A DNA stretch of 60,429 nt, taken from Streptomyces sp. CBMA29. GTDB lineage: Bacteria > Actinomycetota > Actinomycetes > Streptomycetales > Streptomycetaceae. This document shows, piece after piece, positions 19,837 to 27,813 of this stretch. The stretch spans positions 1-60,429 of the forward strand of contig NZ_MECL01000155.1 of NCBI RefSeq assembly GCF_014596445.1, in the 5' to 3' direction. Position 1 is the stretch's first letter. Every line of letters begins with the position of its first letter. The translations under genes and the position numbers were made by a program. The notes beneath the pieces were generated by a model, which did not search any database, was not told where the DNA came from, and saw only the letters and a program-made list of their open reading frames with translations.

Positions 19837-20658
19837 CTACGGCACCGCGTGCAGTTCGCCGTCCACCACGGTGACCGCGGTGCCGGTCAGCAGCACCCGC
19901 TCACCGCGCACCCGGGTACGGACCAGCCCGCCGCGCGGGGACGCCTGGAAGCCGGTCAGCGTCGTGCGGCCGAGCCGCTGCGACCAGAACGGCGCCAGCG
20001 CGGTGTGCGCGCTGCCGGTCACCGGGTCCTCGTCGATGCCGACGGCGGGGAAGAAGCCGCGCGAGACGAAGTCGTATCCGCGTGAGTCGTCCTCGGCCGC
20101 CGCGGTGGCGATCACCCCGCGCCGCGAGTGCCGGGCGAGCGCCGCGAAGTCGGGCGCCAGCGCCCGTACGGTCTTCTCGTCGGTGACCTCGATCAGCAGG
20201 TCACCGCAGTCGGGGCCGGTGTCCAGCACGGTCAGCGGCTTGGCGCCGAGCGCCGCCGCGACACCCGTCGGCGCGGTCACCGGCGTGAGCGGGGCGGCCG
20301 GGAAGTCCAAGGTGATCGAGCCGTCCCCTGCCGCCTCCGCCGACAGCACACCCGCGCTGGTACGGAACCAGACCGTGCCCTTGTGCGCGCCGCTGGTGCG
20401 CAGCACATGAGCGGTGGCCAGCGTGGCGTGCCCGCACAGCCCCACCTCCGTGACCGGGGTGAACCAGCGCAGCGCCCAGTCCGCTTCCGGCGCGTCGGCC
20501 AGCCGGTGCGCGAACGCGGTCTCTGACAGATTCAGCTCCGCCGCGACCTGCTGAAGCCACCGGTCCGGCGGAAACTCCTCCGAGTCGAGCAGCAGCACCC
20601 CCGCCGGATTGCCGGTGAACGGGCGGTCGGTGAAGGCGTCGACTATTCGGATGCGCAT
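19837..20658 (-). CDS. PhzF family isomerase/epimerase-like protein
   Basis: The 273-residue protein has the two-lobed PhzF/diaminopimelate-epimerase fold. It shows the family phrases VDAFTDRPFTGNPAGVLLLD at the N-terminus (the conserved GNPAGV), ETAFAHRL with the catalytic Glu, WFTPVTEVGLCGHATLATAH (GHAT), and EDPVTGSAHTALAPFW (the DPxTGSAH motif). Members isomerise small metabolites; PhzF itself acts on a phenazine precursor, but there are no phenazine genes nearby. The substrate is unknown. The start at 20658 is the MRIRIV ATG. Confidence 0.87.
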   Translation of the reverse strand: MRIRIVDAFTDRPFTGNPAGVLLLDSEEFPPDRWLQQVAAELNLSETAFAHRLADAPEADWALRWFTPVTEVGLCGHATLATAHVLRTSGAHKGTVWFRTSAGVLSAEAAGDGSITLDFPAAPLTPVTAPTGVAAALGAKPLTVLDTGPDCGDLLIEVTDEKTVRALAPDFAALARHSRRGVIATAAAEDDSRGYDFVSRGFFPAVGIDEDPVTGSAHTALAPFWSQRLGRTTLTGFQASPRGGLVRTRVRGERVLLTGTAVTVVDGELHAVP

Positions 20659-20810
20659 GGCGAGAGCGTAGCGGCGCGCCCCACGCCCGGCGGGCCGTGT
20701 TCGGCGGATTCCGCTTCCGGTGACCGTGCCCGCTCCTGACCCGCGAGGAGCCTGCCCTGTCGCCCTTCCGCCGCAGCCCGCGACCTGGGGCCTTGCTATC
20801 CGAACAGTTC

Positions 20811-20820
20811 CGATATATCG
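20811..20820. promoter_or_regulatory. CGATATATCG palindrome, candidate PadR operator
   Basis: A perfect 10-bp palindrome lies 42 nt before the padR-family start, near a possible promoter (TTGCTA at 20793). PadR regulators often bind AT-rich ATATC-containing dyads in their own promoters, so autoregulation is a reasonable inference. Confidence 0.5.
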
Positions 20821-20861
20821 TTGAGCCATCGCGAACGATCAACGATGAAAGGAGCGTCATC

Positions 20862-21479
20862 ATGCGTTCCCAAGGACACGAACATGGACACCGCGGCCCC
20901 GGACATCACGGTTGGGGCGAGCGGGACGAGCGACGGTCGGCCTTCGGGCCGTTCGGACCGCCCTTCGGCGGGGGCCCCTTCGGGCCCGGCGGCCGGGGGC
21001 GCGGCGGACCGCGCGGCAGGGCACGGCGGGGCGACGTACGCGCCTCGATCCTGGCGCTGCTGAAGGACCGCCCGATGCACGGCTACGAGATGATCCAGGA
21101 GATCGCCGAACGCAGCGGCGGCGCGTGGAAGCCGAGCCCCGGCTCGGTCTACCCGACGCTGCAACTGCTGGAGGACGAGGGCCTGATCAGCAGCGCGAGC
21201 GAGGGCGGCAAGAAGCTCTTCACGCTCACCGACAACGGCAGGACAGAAGCCGACGCGGGCCCCGAGGCCCCGTGGGAGGACGCCGGCCGCGGCGTCGACT
21301 GGGATGCCATGAACGAGATCAGGAAGGCGGGCGGCGGTCTCATCGAGGCCTTCCGTCAGGTGTGGGCCACCGGCACACCCGAGCAGCGCGCGAAGGCGCT
21401 GACCGTGGTGAACGACGCCCGCAAGAAGCTCTACCTGATCCTGGCCGACGAGGACGTCACGGACCTCACCAAGGAGTGA
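20862..21479 (+). CDS. PadR-family transcriptional regulator
   Basis: This is a 205-residue regulator. Residues 1-58 are low complexity, rich in His, Gly, Arg and Pro (HEHGHRGPGHHGWG). The PadR winged helix follows: VRASILALLKDRPMHGYEMI and GSVYPTLQLLEDEGLI, then GGKKLFTLTDNGR. A C-terminal dimerisation helix ends the protein. ATG at 20862 has GGAG 7 nt upstream. The His-rich tail could bind metal. PadR proteins usually repress a neighbouring transporter or enzyme gene, but none is obvious here. It converges on the lacI-type gene through a 16-bp terminator. Confidence 0.9.
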   Translation: MRSQGHEHGHRGPGHHGWGERDERRSAFGPFGPPFGGGPFGPGGRGRGGPRGRARRGDVRASILALLKDRPMHGYEMIQEIAERSGGAWKPSPGSVYPTLQLLEDEGLISSASEGGKKLFTLTDNGRTEADAGPEAPWEDAGRGVDWDAMNEIRKAGGGLIEAFRQVWATGTPEQRAKALTVVNDARKKLYLILADEDVTDLTKE

Positions 21480-21530
21480 CGTCGGCGGTCACCGGGCGCC
21501 CGGTCCCGTACCGGCGCCGCCCGCAACTCA

Positions 21531-21567
21531 CGAGTCGGCCCGGAGCGTCATGCTCCGGGCCGACTCG
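21531..21567. terminator. Bidirectional terminator between padR and lacI-type genes
   Basis: CGAGTCGGCCCGGAGC (21531-21546) and GCTCCGGGCCGACTCG (21552-21567) form a perfect 16-bp stem with a 5-nt loop. The stop codon of the minus-strand LacI gene (21548-21550) lies inside the loop. Confidence 0.85.
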
Positions 21568-22567
21568 ATCCGCGTATCAGGAGGCGGGTCGGGATGATCC
21601 GCGGCTCCGCCGTGTCGACCGGCGCCGCGTCGATCAGTTCGCGCAGCGCCTCCACGGCCGCCTCCCCGAGCCCGCGCTGGTCCTGCGCCACCGTGGACAG
21701 CGCCGGGCGCACCAGCGCTGCGGCGTCGATGTCGTCGAAGCCGACCACCGCCAGATCGCGCGGCACGGAAAGCCCGGCGTCCGCCGCCGCGTGCATCGCG
21801 CCGACCGCCATCTGGTCGCCCGCCGCGAAGATCGCCGTCGGCGGCTCGGCCACCGCGAGCAGCCTGCGGGCCGCCGCCTCGCCGCTGTCGAGGAAGAAGT
21901 CGCCCTCGGTCACGTACCGCGGCGGCACCGGGAGCCCCAGCCGGGCGCAGGCACGCTCGTAGCCCGCCAGCCGCTCGGCGGCCGGGGGAAGGTGCAGCGG
22001 CCCGGTGATGGTGGCGATCCTGCGGTGTCCCAGCGCGTACAGATGCTCCACCGCCGCCTCCGCGCCCGCCGCGTTGTCGGAGCTGACCCGTACCGTTCGC
22101 GGCCCGGTGAACGCGGTGTCGATACCCGCGCAAGGCACGGCGGACGCGGCCAGGACGCGCAGGCAGCGGTCGTCGGCGGGGGTGGTCAGCACGATGACGC
22201 CTTCGAGATTGTGCCGCCGCACCGCTTGCAGATGCGCGGCGTCCGGGTCCTCGGGGCCCGGCGTCGTCAGCAGCATCAGGTGGTAGTCCGCCTCGGACAG
22301 CGCGGTGCGCACCGCGCTCAACAGGCCGAGCAGAAAAGGGTTGTGGAGTCCCTGCGCCTCCTGCCCGCTGTCCCAGATCAGACCGATGGTGTCCGAGCGG
22401 CGCCTGACCAGAGTGCGGGCCGGTTCATTGGGCGAGTAGCCCAACTCGATCGCCAGTTGCCGGATTCGCGCGCGGGTGGCCTCGCTCACCTCGGCGCGGT
22501 CGTTGAGAGCCCGGGATACGGTGGCGGTGGACACACCACTGCGGCGGGCGAGTTCACGAATGTTCAC
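21548..22567 (-). CDS. LacI-family transcriptional regulator
   Basis: The 339-residue repressor has an N-terminal LacI helix-turn-helix and hinge (NIRELARRSGVSTATVSRAL, ELGYSPNEPARTLV) and a periplasmic-binding-like ligand domain (TIGLIWD, GVIVLTTPADDR, FAAGDQMAVGAMHAAADAG). Such proteins sense a sugar. It is divergent from the GH3 beta-glucosidase gene and most likely represses it through the AAACGTTT site at 22684-22691, inducer unknown. GTG at 22567 is the most likely start; an ATG at 22597 would add ten residues. Its stop codon sits in the loop of the shared terminator. Confidence 0.9.
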   Translation of the reverse strand: MNIRELARRSGVSTATVSRALNDRAEVSEATRARIRQLAIELGYSPNEPARTLVRRRSDTIGLIWDSGQEAQGLHNPFLLGLLSAVRTALSEADYHLMLLTTPGPEDPDAAHLQAVRRHNLEGVIVLTTPADDRCLRVLAASAVPCAGIDTAFTGPRTVRVSSDNAAGAEAAVEHLYALGHRRIATITGPLHLPPAAERLAGYERACARLGLPVPPRYVTEGDFFLDSGEAAARRLLAVAEPPTAIFAAGDQMAVGAMHAAADAGLSVPRDLAVVGFDDIDAAALVRPALSTVAQDQRGLGEAAVEALRELIDAAPVDTAEPRIIPTRLLIRGSSRPGA

Positions 22568-22641
22568 GGCGTACCTGATTCTGCGCGAGGGGAACAACGT
22601 GGAAACTTGGGACAGGCGAAAGGTGACTCCTGCGTACAGTC

Positions 22642-22691
22642 TTGACGATCAGTCAAGGCGAGGACAGACTTCCGGCCGATCGGAAACGTTT
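22642..22691 (+). promoter_or_regulatory. GH3 gene promoter with LacI-type operator
   Basis: TTGACG (22642-22647), 17 nt, CAGACT (22665-22670) forms a good promoter for the beta-glucosidase gene, with a start point near 22677. GGAAACGTTTAC, with the perfect core AAACGTTT at 22684-22691, begins about 7 nt after that start and has the central CG step of LacI-family operators. CTTGAC-GATCA-GTCAAG (22641-22657) is an additional inverted repeat over -35. Confidence 0.68.
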
Positions 22692-22745
22692 ACGGCACTA
22701 GGTCCCGCAACCCGCCGGGACCCCGACAGGAACGGGACGCCTGCG

Positions 22746-25034
22746 ATGCCTACGAACGCACGACGACGACCACGCCTCAGAATCATTCTGACACTCGCCA
22801 CCGCCGCAGCGTGTGTGGCCGCGGTCGCTTCCGTACCGGCGGAGGCCGGGGACAATCCGACGTACACCAACGCGAAAGCACCGGTCGACGTCCGGGTGAA
22901 GGATCTGCTGAAGCGGATGACACTGGCCGAGAAGATCGGTCAGATGGACCAGATCTCCGTGGTCAGAATGCAGGGCGACTGCGAGTGGAGCGGTGGCGAA
23001 TTCACCGAATCCTGCATGAAGAGCGTGCTTCTCGACAACGCGGCCGGATCCGTACTGTCCGGGGGCGGCGCGGGACCGGCGGTCAACACGCCTGAGAACT
23101 GGGCGAAGATGGTCAACGCGGTGCAGAAATACGCCGTCGAGAAATCCCGGCTGCACATCCCGGTCATCTACGGCGTCGACGCCGTGCACGGTCACAACAA
23201 CGTGCTGGGTGCCACGATCTTCCCGCAGGAGATCGGCCTCGGCTCCGCCTGGGACCCGAAGCTGGCCAAGGACTCCGCCGCCTCCACCGCCAAGGCGGTC
23301 GCGGCCACCGGCATCGACTGGAACTTCGCGCCGGTCACCGACATCGCGCGCGACCAGCGCTGGGGCCGCTACTACGAGACCTTCGGCGAGGACCCGCTGC
23401 TCGCGGGCACGCTCGCCGCCGCGGCGGTCGACGGCATCGAGGGCGCCAACGGCGCCAAGAACGTCGCCGCGACCGTCAAGCACTTCCCCGGCTACGGCGA
23501 GCCCGGCAACGGCCACGACCGCGTGCCCGGCGACGTCTCGATGCGCTACCTCCAGGACACGCTGCTGCCGTCGTACAAGCAGGCCATCGACGCGGGCGCG
23601 CAGTCGGTGATGATCAACTCCGGTGCTGTCAACGGCATTCCGGCGACCGCCTCGCACTACCTGCTCACCGATGTGCTGCGCAAGCAGTGGGGCTTCGACG
23701 GCGTCGAGGTCAGCGACTGGGCCGACGTCGCCGCGTTGCAGACCGCGTACCACGTCGCCGCCGACTACCCCGAGGCGATCGCCAAGGCCGTCAACGCGGG
23801 CCTGGACATGGCGATGGAGCCGTACGACGCGCAGGGCTGGAGCACCGGCCTGAAGACCGCCGTGCAGCGCGGCCTGGTCACCGAGAAGCGCATCGACCAG
23901 TCCGTGTCCCGCATCCTGAGGATGAAGTTCGAACTCGGCCTGTTCGAACACCCCTACGTGGACGCCTCGAAGGCCAACGGCCGGGTGCTCGGCGCCGACA
24001 CCGCGCTGGCGCGGCAGGCGGCCGACGCGTCGCAGGTGCTGCTGCGCAACGACGGCAATGTGCTGCCGATCTCGTCCTCCGCCAAGAAGATCGTGGTCGC
24101 CGGTTCCTACGCCGATGACATCAACGACCAGGTCGGCGGCTGGACGGTGGGCTGGCAGGGCGTGCCCGACGGGGTGACGCTGCCCGGCACCACCGTGCTC
24201 CAGGGCATCAAGAAGGCGGCGCCCTCCGGTACGAAGGTCGTCCAGGCCACGACCGCGGACGACGCGGTGGCGCAGGCCAAGAACGCCGACCTGACCGTGG
24301 TGGTCGTCGGCGAGAAGGCGGCGGCCGAGGGCGCGGCGGACAGCCCGCGGCCCGAACTGACCGCCGACCAGGTGGCGTTGGTGAAGTCCCTGAAGGCGAC
24401 CGGCAAGCCGGTGGTCACCGTGGTGCTCGCCGGACGCCCGCTGGTGCTCGGCGAGGCGGACGGCACCCAGGGCCTGTTGATGTCCTGGCTGCCCGGCAGC
24501 GAGGGCGGCAACGCCGTCGCCGACGTGCTGTTCGGCAAGGTCAACCCGAGCGGCCGGCTCAACGCGACCTGGCCCAAGGACATCGGCAACGAGCCGATGT
24601 ACTACCAGCAGTTGCCCGGCACCAACGGCGGCCCCGAGTCCTTCGTCGACGCCGCCTACCCCTTCGGGGCGGGCCTGTCCTACACCGCCTACGGCTTCGA
24701 CTCGGTCAAGGCCGACTCGTCCACCGTGCGGGCCCGGGACACCGTCCACCTGAAGGTGAAGGTCTCCAACTCCGGTCACCGTGACGGCGATCTGGTGGTG
24801 CCGGTGTTCGTGTCGCAGCCGTCGAGCGACGTGCTCGCCCCGTCCCGGAAGCTGGTCGCCTTCACCAAGGTGCACCTGAAGGCCGGGCAGTCCCGTACCG
24901 TCGCGCTCGACGTGCCGCCGAGCCGTCTCGCGGTCACCCCTGGTGACGTCAACGGCGCGGGCAAGCAGGAGGTGGCACGCGGCGCCTACGTCTTCACGGC
25001 GGGGACGCAGACCGCCACGGTGACGGTCCGCTGA
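22746..25034 (+). CDS. Secreted glycoside hydrolase family 3 beta-glucosidase
   Basis: This 762-residue extracellular hydrolase removes terminal beta-glycosyl residues. A signal peptide (residues 1-34, basic start RRRPRLR, hydrophobic core, cleavage after AEA) is followed by the GH3 barrel (VKDLLKRMTLAEKIGQMDQ, YGVDAVHGHNNV, KHFPGYGEP). The nucleophile Asp is in GFDGVEVSDWADV. An alpha/beta sandwich domain follows, and a fibronectin III-like domain lies at the C-terminus (LKVKVSNSGHRDGDLVVPVF). This is the bglX/beta-glucosidase-xylosidase type. It is divergent from, and probably repressed by, the LacI-family gene at 21548-22567. Confidence 0.93.
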   Translation: MPTNARRRPRLRIILTLATAAACVAAVASVPAEAGDNPTYTNAKAPVDVRVKDLLKRMTLAEKIGQMDQISVVRMQGDCEWSGGEFTESCMKSVLLDNAAGSVLSGGGAGPAVNTPENWAKMVNAVQKYAVEKSRLHIPVIYGVDAVHGHNNVLGATIFPQEIGLGSAWDPKLAKDSAASTAKAVAATGIDWNFAPVTDIARDQRWGRYYETFGEDPLLAGTLAAAAVDGIEGANGAKNVAATVKHFPGYGEPGNGHDRVPGDVSMRYLQDTLLPSYKQAIDAGAQSVMINSGAVNGIPATASHYLLTDVLRKQWGFDGVEVSDWADVAALQTAYHVAADYPEAIAKAVNAGLDMAMEPYDAQGWSTGLKTAVQRGLVTEKRIDQSVSRILRMKFELGLFEHPYVDASKANGRVLGADTALARQAADASQVLLRNDGNVLPISSSAKKIVVAGSYADDINDQVGGWTVGWQGVPDGVTLPGTTVLQGIKKAAPSGTKVVQATTADDAVAQAKNADLTVVVVGEKAAAEGAADSPRPELTADQVALVKSLKATGKPVVTVVLAGRPLVLGEADGTQGLLMSWLPGSEGGNAVADVLFGKVNPSGRLNATWPKDIGNEPMYYQQLPGTNGGPESFVDAAYPFGAGLSYTAYGFDSVKADSSTVRARDTVHLKVKVSNSGHRDGDLVVPVFVSQPSSDVLAPSRKLVAFTKVHLKAGQSRTVALDVPPSRLAVTPGDVNGAGKQEVARGAYVFTAGTQTATVTVR

Positions 25035-25052
25035 TCCACGCTCGTCGCCGGA

Positions 25053-25080
25053 CCGTGCGAGGGACGACCCCCTCGTGCGG
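25053..25080. terminator. Terminator after the GH3 gene
   Basis: CCGTGCGAGGG (25053-25063) pairs with CCCTCGTGCGG (25070-25080), an 11-bp stem including two G-T wobbles with a 6-nt loop, 18 nt after the GH3 stop and before the stop of the convergent SRPBCC gene. Confidence 0.6.
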
Positions 25081-25107
25081 CCCGGCGCTTCGCGTACGGG
25101 CCGGCCG

Positions 25108-25563
25108 TCACGCGCCCGGCGCGGGGGGCTCCGCCGGTTCGACGAGCCCGGCGATGGCGCGCAGCGAGTCGTTGAGCGCGGTCGTCGCCGAGTCCTTCAG
25201 CTTGCCCGCCATGAGGGAGACGGCGGCCCCGGTGAAGGTGCCGTCGATCCGTACCTCGGTGGCGTCGCCGTCGGGCGTGAGCGCGTACCGCATCCCGAGG
25301 CTCACCCCCATCGGCCCCTTGCCGCTGCTGCCCAGCACCCGCTCGGGCTCCAGCTCGTCGACCGTCCAGGTCACGTCCGCGGGGAAGCCCATCATCCGCA
25401 GACTCTCCTGGTACGTGGCCCCGGCCGTCAGCGACCGCGGGCCGCCGTCCGGGAAGGCGGTGTGGGTGGCGTTCCACTCGCCGTAGGAGGAGAAGTCGGT
25501 CAGCAGGTCCCAGATCTTCCCTGCGGGGGCCGCGATACGCGCCTGTGCGGAGACTTCGGCCAT
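25108..25563 (-). CDS. SRPBCC family (polyketide cyclase/START-like) protein
   Basis: This is a 151-residue protein of the helix-grip fold that binds a hydrophobic ligand in a central cavity. The N-terminus reads ARIAAPAGKIWDLLTDFSSYGEWN, the classic SRPBCC opening. VRIDGTFTGAAVSLMAGKL precedes the long C-terminal helix. Ligand and reaction are unknown; nothing nearby suggests a polyketide pathway. ATG at 25563 is preceded by GGAGTGA. The 19 bp carrying that site are duplicated in tandem. Confidence 0.88.
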   Translation of the reverse strand: MAEVSAQARIAAPAGKIWDLLTDFSSYGEWNATHTAFPDGGPRSLTAGATYQESLRMMGFPADVTWTVDELEPERVLGSSGKGPMGVSLGMRYALTPDGDATEVRIDGTFTGAAVSLMAGKLKDSATTALNDSLRAIAGLVEPAEPPAPGA

Positions 25564-25568
25564 GCGAT

Positions 25569-25606
25569 CACTCCCTGAGTACCGGTCCACTCCCTGAGTA
25601 CCGGTC
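25569..25606 (-). repeat. Tandem 19-bp duplication containing the ribosome-binding site
   Basis: CACTCCCTGAGTACCGGTC occurs at 25569-25587 and again, identically and without a gap, at 25588-25606. On the minus strand each copy contains GGAGTG, so the SRPBCC message has two Shine-Dalgarno-like sequences, 19 nt apart. Confidence 0.92.
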
Positions 25607-25640
25607 GTGCCGCGCACCGTAACCGCGGGCGCCGCAACAC

Positions 25641-26180
25641 TCAATACTGATGGACTGTCAGATATGGCGAGTGCGGCCTGCCGACGCTGCGCGACAGCGT
25701 CGGGGGAGCGGCCAGCAGCCGGTTCACATGCGCCCACGGCAGACCGTGCGCCGGATTGACCGGCAGCAGCAGCCGGTCAGGACGGAACCTGGCCCTGCGG
25801 ACCAGACGGCGCGGGATCACGTCGTCGGTCCAGGCGAAGGGGCGGCCCGCCGCGTACCGCAGGATCGGCGCCCACTTGCGCGCCGAGTACCGCTCCGCCT
25901 CGCGCGGCGGCGGATCGCCGGGCCGCGGCCGGTAGCCGCTGAATTCCACCACCGGCAGCGGCGGCAGACCCAGGCGCGGGGCTATGTGCGTGTTCGCCTC
26001 GTGCTCCCAGGTGGTCGCCCACACGAGGTCGTACATATCCGCCAGTTCGCGCAACCACACGCCGTGCCTGGCGGACAGCAGCACGGTGTGGGTCAGGATG
26101 TCGTGCACGGTGAAGTCCGGCGAGGGCAGCACCGGATTGAGCACGCCGTCGACATCCAGGAAGAGCAGCGGTCGGACCAT
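25641..26180 (-). CDS. HAD-like hydrolase family protein
   Basis: The 179-residue protein begins MVRPLLFLDVDGVLNPV, the HAD motif I (DxDG) with the nucleophile Asp and the acid/base Asp two residues on. WATTWEHEAN contains the motif II Thr. KWAPILRYAAGRPFAWTDDVIP contains the motif III Lys and the motif IV acidic pair (TDD). No large cap domain is present, so a macromolecular or small phosphorylated substrate is possible. The start at 26180 has AAGGAG at 5 nt. It is divergent from the pyridoxamine-phosphate-oxidase-like gene. Confidence 0.82.
   Translation of the reverse strand: MVRPLLFLDVDGVLNPVLPSPDFTVHDILTHTVLLSARHGVWLRELADMYDLVWATTWEHEANTHIAPRLGLPPLPVVEFSGYRPRPGDPPPREAERYSARKWAPILRYAAGRPFAWTDDVIPRRLVRRARFRPDRLLLPVNPAHGLPWAHVNRLLAAPPTLSRSVGRPHSPYLTVHQY
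25648..25660. promoter_or_regulatory. TGATGGACTGTCA dyad, candidate TetR-type operator
   Basis: This near-perfect dyad lies within the last codons of the HAD gene, 85 nt upstream of the SRPBCC start. It matches TGACGGACCGTCA at 35947-35959 at 11 of 13 positions (TGAYGGACYGTCA). A regulatory role for the SRPBCC gene is inferred from position and from the second occurrence. Confidence 0.4.
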
Positions 26181-26275
26181 GGAACTCCTTCCCCGGCGGC
26201 GGGGCAGGTCGGTGTTTGTCGCCAGAGAGGGACGAGGCGACGGCCGGTACGGTTGCGGGTCGGACGGGAGGACAT

Positions 26276-27175
26276 ATGCGCGAAGACGACGGTCCGGCTA
26301 CCCCCGACGGCGGAAGCGACGCGTCAGCCGGGGGCGCGTCACCCGATGATGCGGCACCCGGCGGGGCGGCAGTCGGTAATGCGCCGCCGGACGAGGCGGT
26401 ACCCGGCGGGCCGGGACACGGCCGTACGTCGCCCGGCGACCCCACGCCGGGCGACGCGGCGCTGCTCGCCAGGCTGCGGGCCGCCCCCGTACTGGCCGGG
26501 CCGCTGCCGGAATTCGACCCGGCCGACGCACCCGACAGCCCCGGCCCGCTCTTCGCGACCTGGCTGGAACTGGCGCTTGCCGACGCGCTGCCGGAACCGC
26601 ACGTCATGACGCTCGCCACGGCCGCCGCCGACGGCACGCCCAGCGCCCGCGTCCTGATGCTGCGCGGCGTCGACACCGACGACTGCGCCTTCGACTTCGC
26701 GTCCGACGCGGTCAGCCGCAAGGGCCGCGACCTGGCCGCGAACCCCGTCGCCGCGCTGACCTGGTACTGGCCCGCGCACGGGCGGCAGATCCGGATGACG
26801 GGACCGGTCGACGTACTGGACGAGGAGACCGCCCGGCGGGACTTCCTCGGCCGCTCCCCGGCCTCCCGCGCCGCCGGCTTCATCGGGCGGATGAGCGGCC
26901 CGCTGACCGGAGCGATGGAGTACGAGCGGGCGCGCGCCGCGGCGGACGCCCTGGTGGCCGCGGAACCGGAGCGGATTCCCGAGGGCCACACCGTCTACCG
27001 GCTGCGCGCCCGGGAAGCGGAGTTCTTCCAGGCCGACCCCGGCCGCTTCCACGTGCGGCTGCGGTACACCCGCTCCGATCAGGCGGGGAAGGGCGGGGAC
27101 AAGCCCGGCGACGGGGACACGGACGCAAACGGGGACACGGACGGCGGCTGGACCCGGACCCTGCTGTGGCCGTGA
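26276..27175 (+). CDS. Pyridoxamine 5'-phosphate oxidase family protein, PdxH-like
   Basis: This 299-residue FMN split-barrel protein probably oxidises pyridoxine/pyridoxamine phosphate to PLP. Residues 1-65 are a disordered, Pro/Gly/Asp/Ala-rich tail absent from ordinary PdxH. The domain follows: PHVMTLATAAADGTPSARVLMLRGVD, FDFASDAVSRKGRDLAANP and RQIRMTGPV, which correspond to the PdxH FMN/PLP-binding strands. The C-terminus ends GWTRTLLWP, close to the family end motif. It is about 80 residues longer than typical PdxH because of the tail and a linker near residue 265 (GDKPGDGDTDANGDTDGG). ATG at 26276 follows GGGAGGA. Confidence 0.83.
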   Translation: MREDDGPATPDGGSDASAGGASPDDAAPGGAAVGNAPPDEAVPGGPGHGRTSPGDPTPGDAALLARLRAAPVLAGPLPEFDPADAPDSPGPLFATWLELALADALPEPHVMTLATAAADGTPSARVLMLRGVDTDDCAFDFASDAVSRKGRDLAANPVAALTWYWPAHGRQIRMTGPVDVLDEETARRDFLGRSPASRAAGFIGRMSGPLTGAMEYERARAAADALVAAEPERIPEGHTVYRLRAREAEFFQADPGRFHVRLRYTRSDQAGKGGDKPGDGDTDANGDTDGGWTRTLLWP

Positions 27176-27285
27176 CTCATCCCTGGGGATGACGCGGGAA
27201 CCGGCCAACCCCCTCCACGGGCGGAGGCACGGATGGCCCCCGGTGCGGATGCGCCACACCGGGGCCGCCTGATGAGGTGGATGGC

Positions 27286-27801
27286 GTGTACAGCAACCAC
27301 GGGCCGCCGCTCGACCTGAGCCACCTCGCGGACGACCTCCGCCTCACGGTCGAACTGCGTTCCGTGGCGGCCAGCGCGCGCCGCCGGGCCACGCGCGACG
27401 CCGACCAGCAGATCGACACCGCCCACCTGCTGCACTCCCTGCTGGAGATCGACCCCCTGGCGCGGGCCGCCTGCGACGCAGGGACCGGCCAGGTCGTCCG
27501 CGTGCTCGGCTACCTGGTGCAGCGCAGCATCGGCTACGGGCTGCGCTGGCGCGGCACCGTCGAGGACTCCGGCGCGCTGCCCACCGTCCAGGCCGTCGCC
27601 GGCACCGGCTGGAGCCCGTCCGCCGCCGCCGCGATGCGCAACGCCGTCGCCCTCGCCCGCCGCCGTGGCCGCACCCAGGCCGACGGCATCGACCTGCTCG
27701 ACGCGCTCGCCTCCGACCCCGAATGCCGCGCCGTGGACGTGCTGCGCGCCGCCGGACTCGACGTCAGCGGCTACCGGGATGACGGTCCTGTCGCGAGCTG
27801 A
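27286..27801 (+). CDS. Clp N-terminal (R-domain) protein
   Basis: The 171-residue protein contains two Clp N-domain repeats of the kind at the front of ClpA/ClpC. One is near residues 15-75 (LTVELRSVAASARRRATRDA, DTAHLLHSLLEID) and a second near 105-160 (RNAVALARRRGRTQADGIDLL, LDALASDPECRAVDVLRAAG). There is no ATPase domain, so it may be a stand-alone substrate-binding or adaptor module for Clp proteases; that role is inference. GTG at 27286 has GAGGTGG 5 nt upstream, although GTG 27277 is also possible. The EamA gene starts 12 nt downstream. Confidence 0.82.
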   Translation: MYSNHGPPLDLSHLADDLRLTVELRSVAASARRRATRDADQQIDTAHLLHSLLEIDPLARAACDAGTGQVVRVLGYLVQRSIGYGLRWRGTVEDSGALPTVQAVAGTGWSPSAAAAMRNAVALARRRGRTQADGIDLLDALASDPECRAVDVLRAAGLDVSGYRDDGPVAS

Positions 27802-27813
27802 CATCATGACTCG

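Noticed and set aside
22698..24875. A 725-codon minus-strand frame opposite the GH3 gene.
   Set aside because: Antisense shadow of the beta-glucosidase; no motif, no start site.
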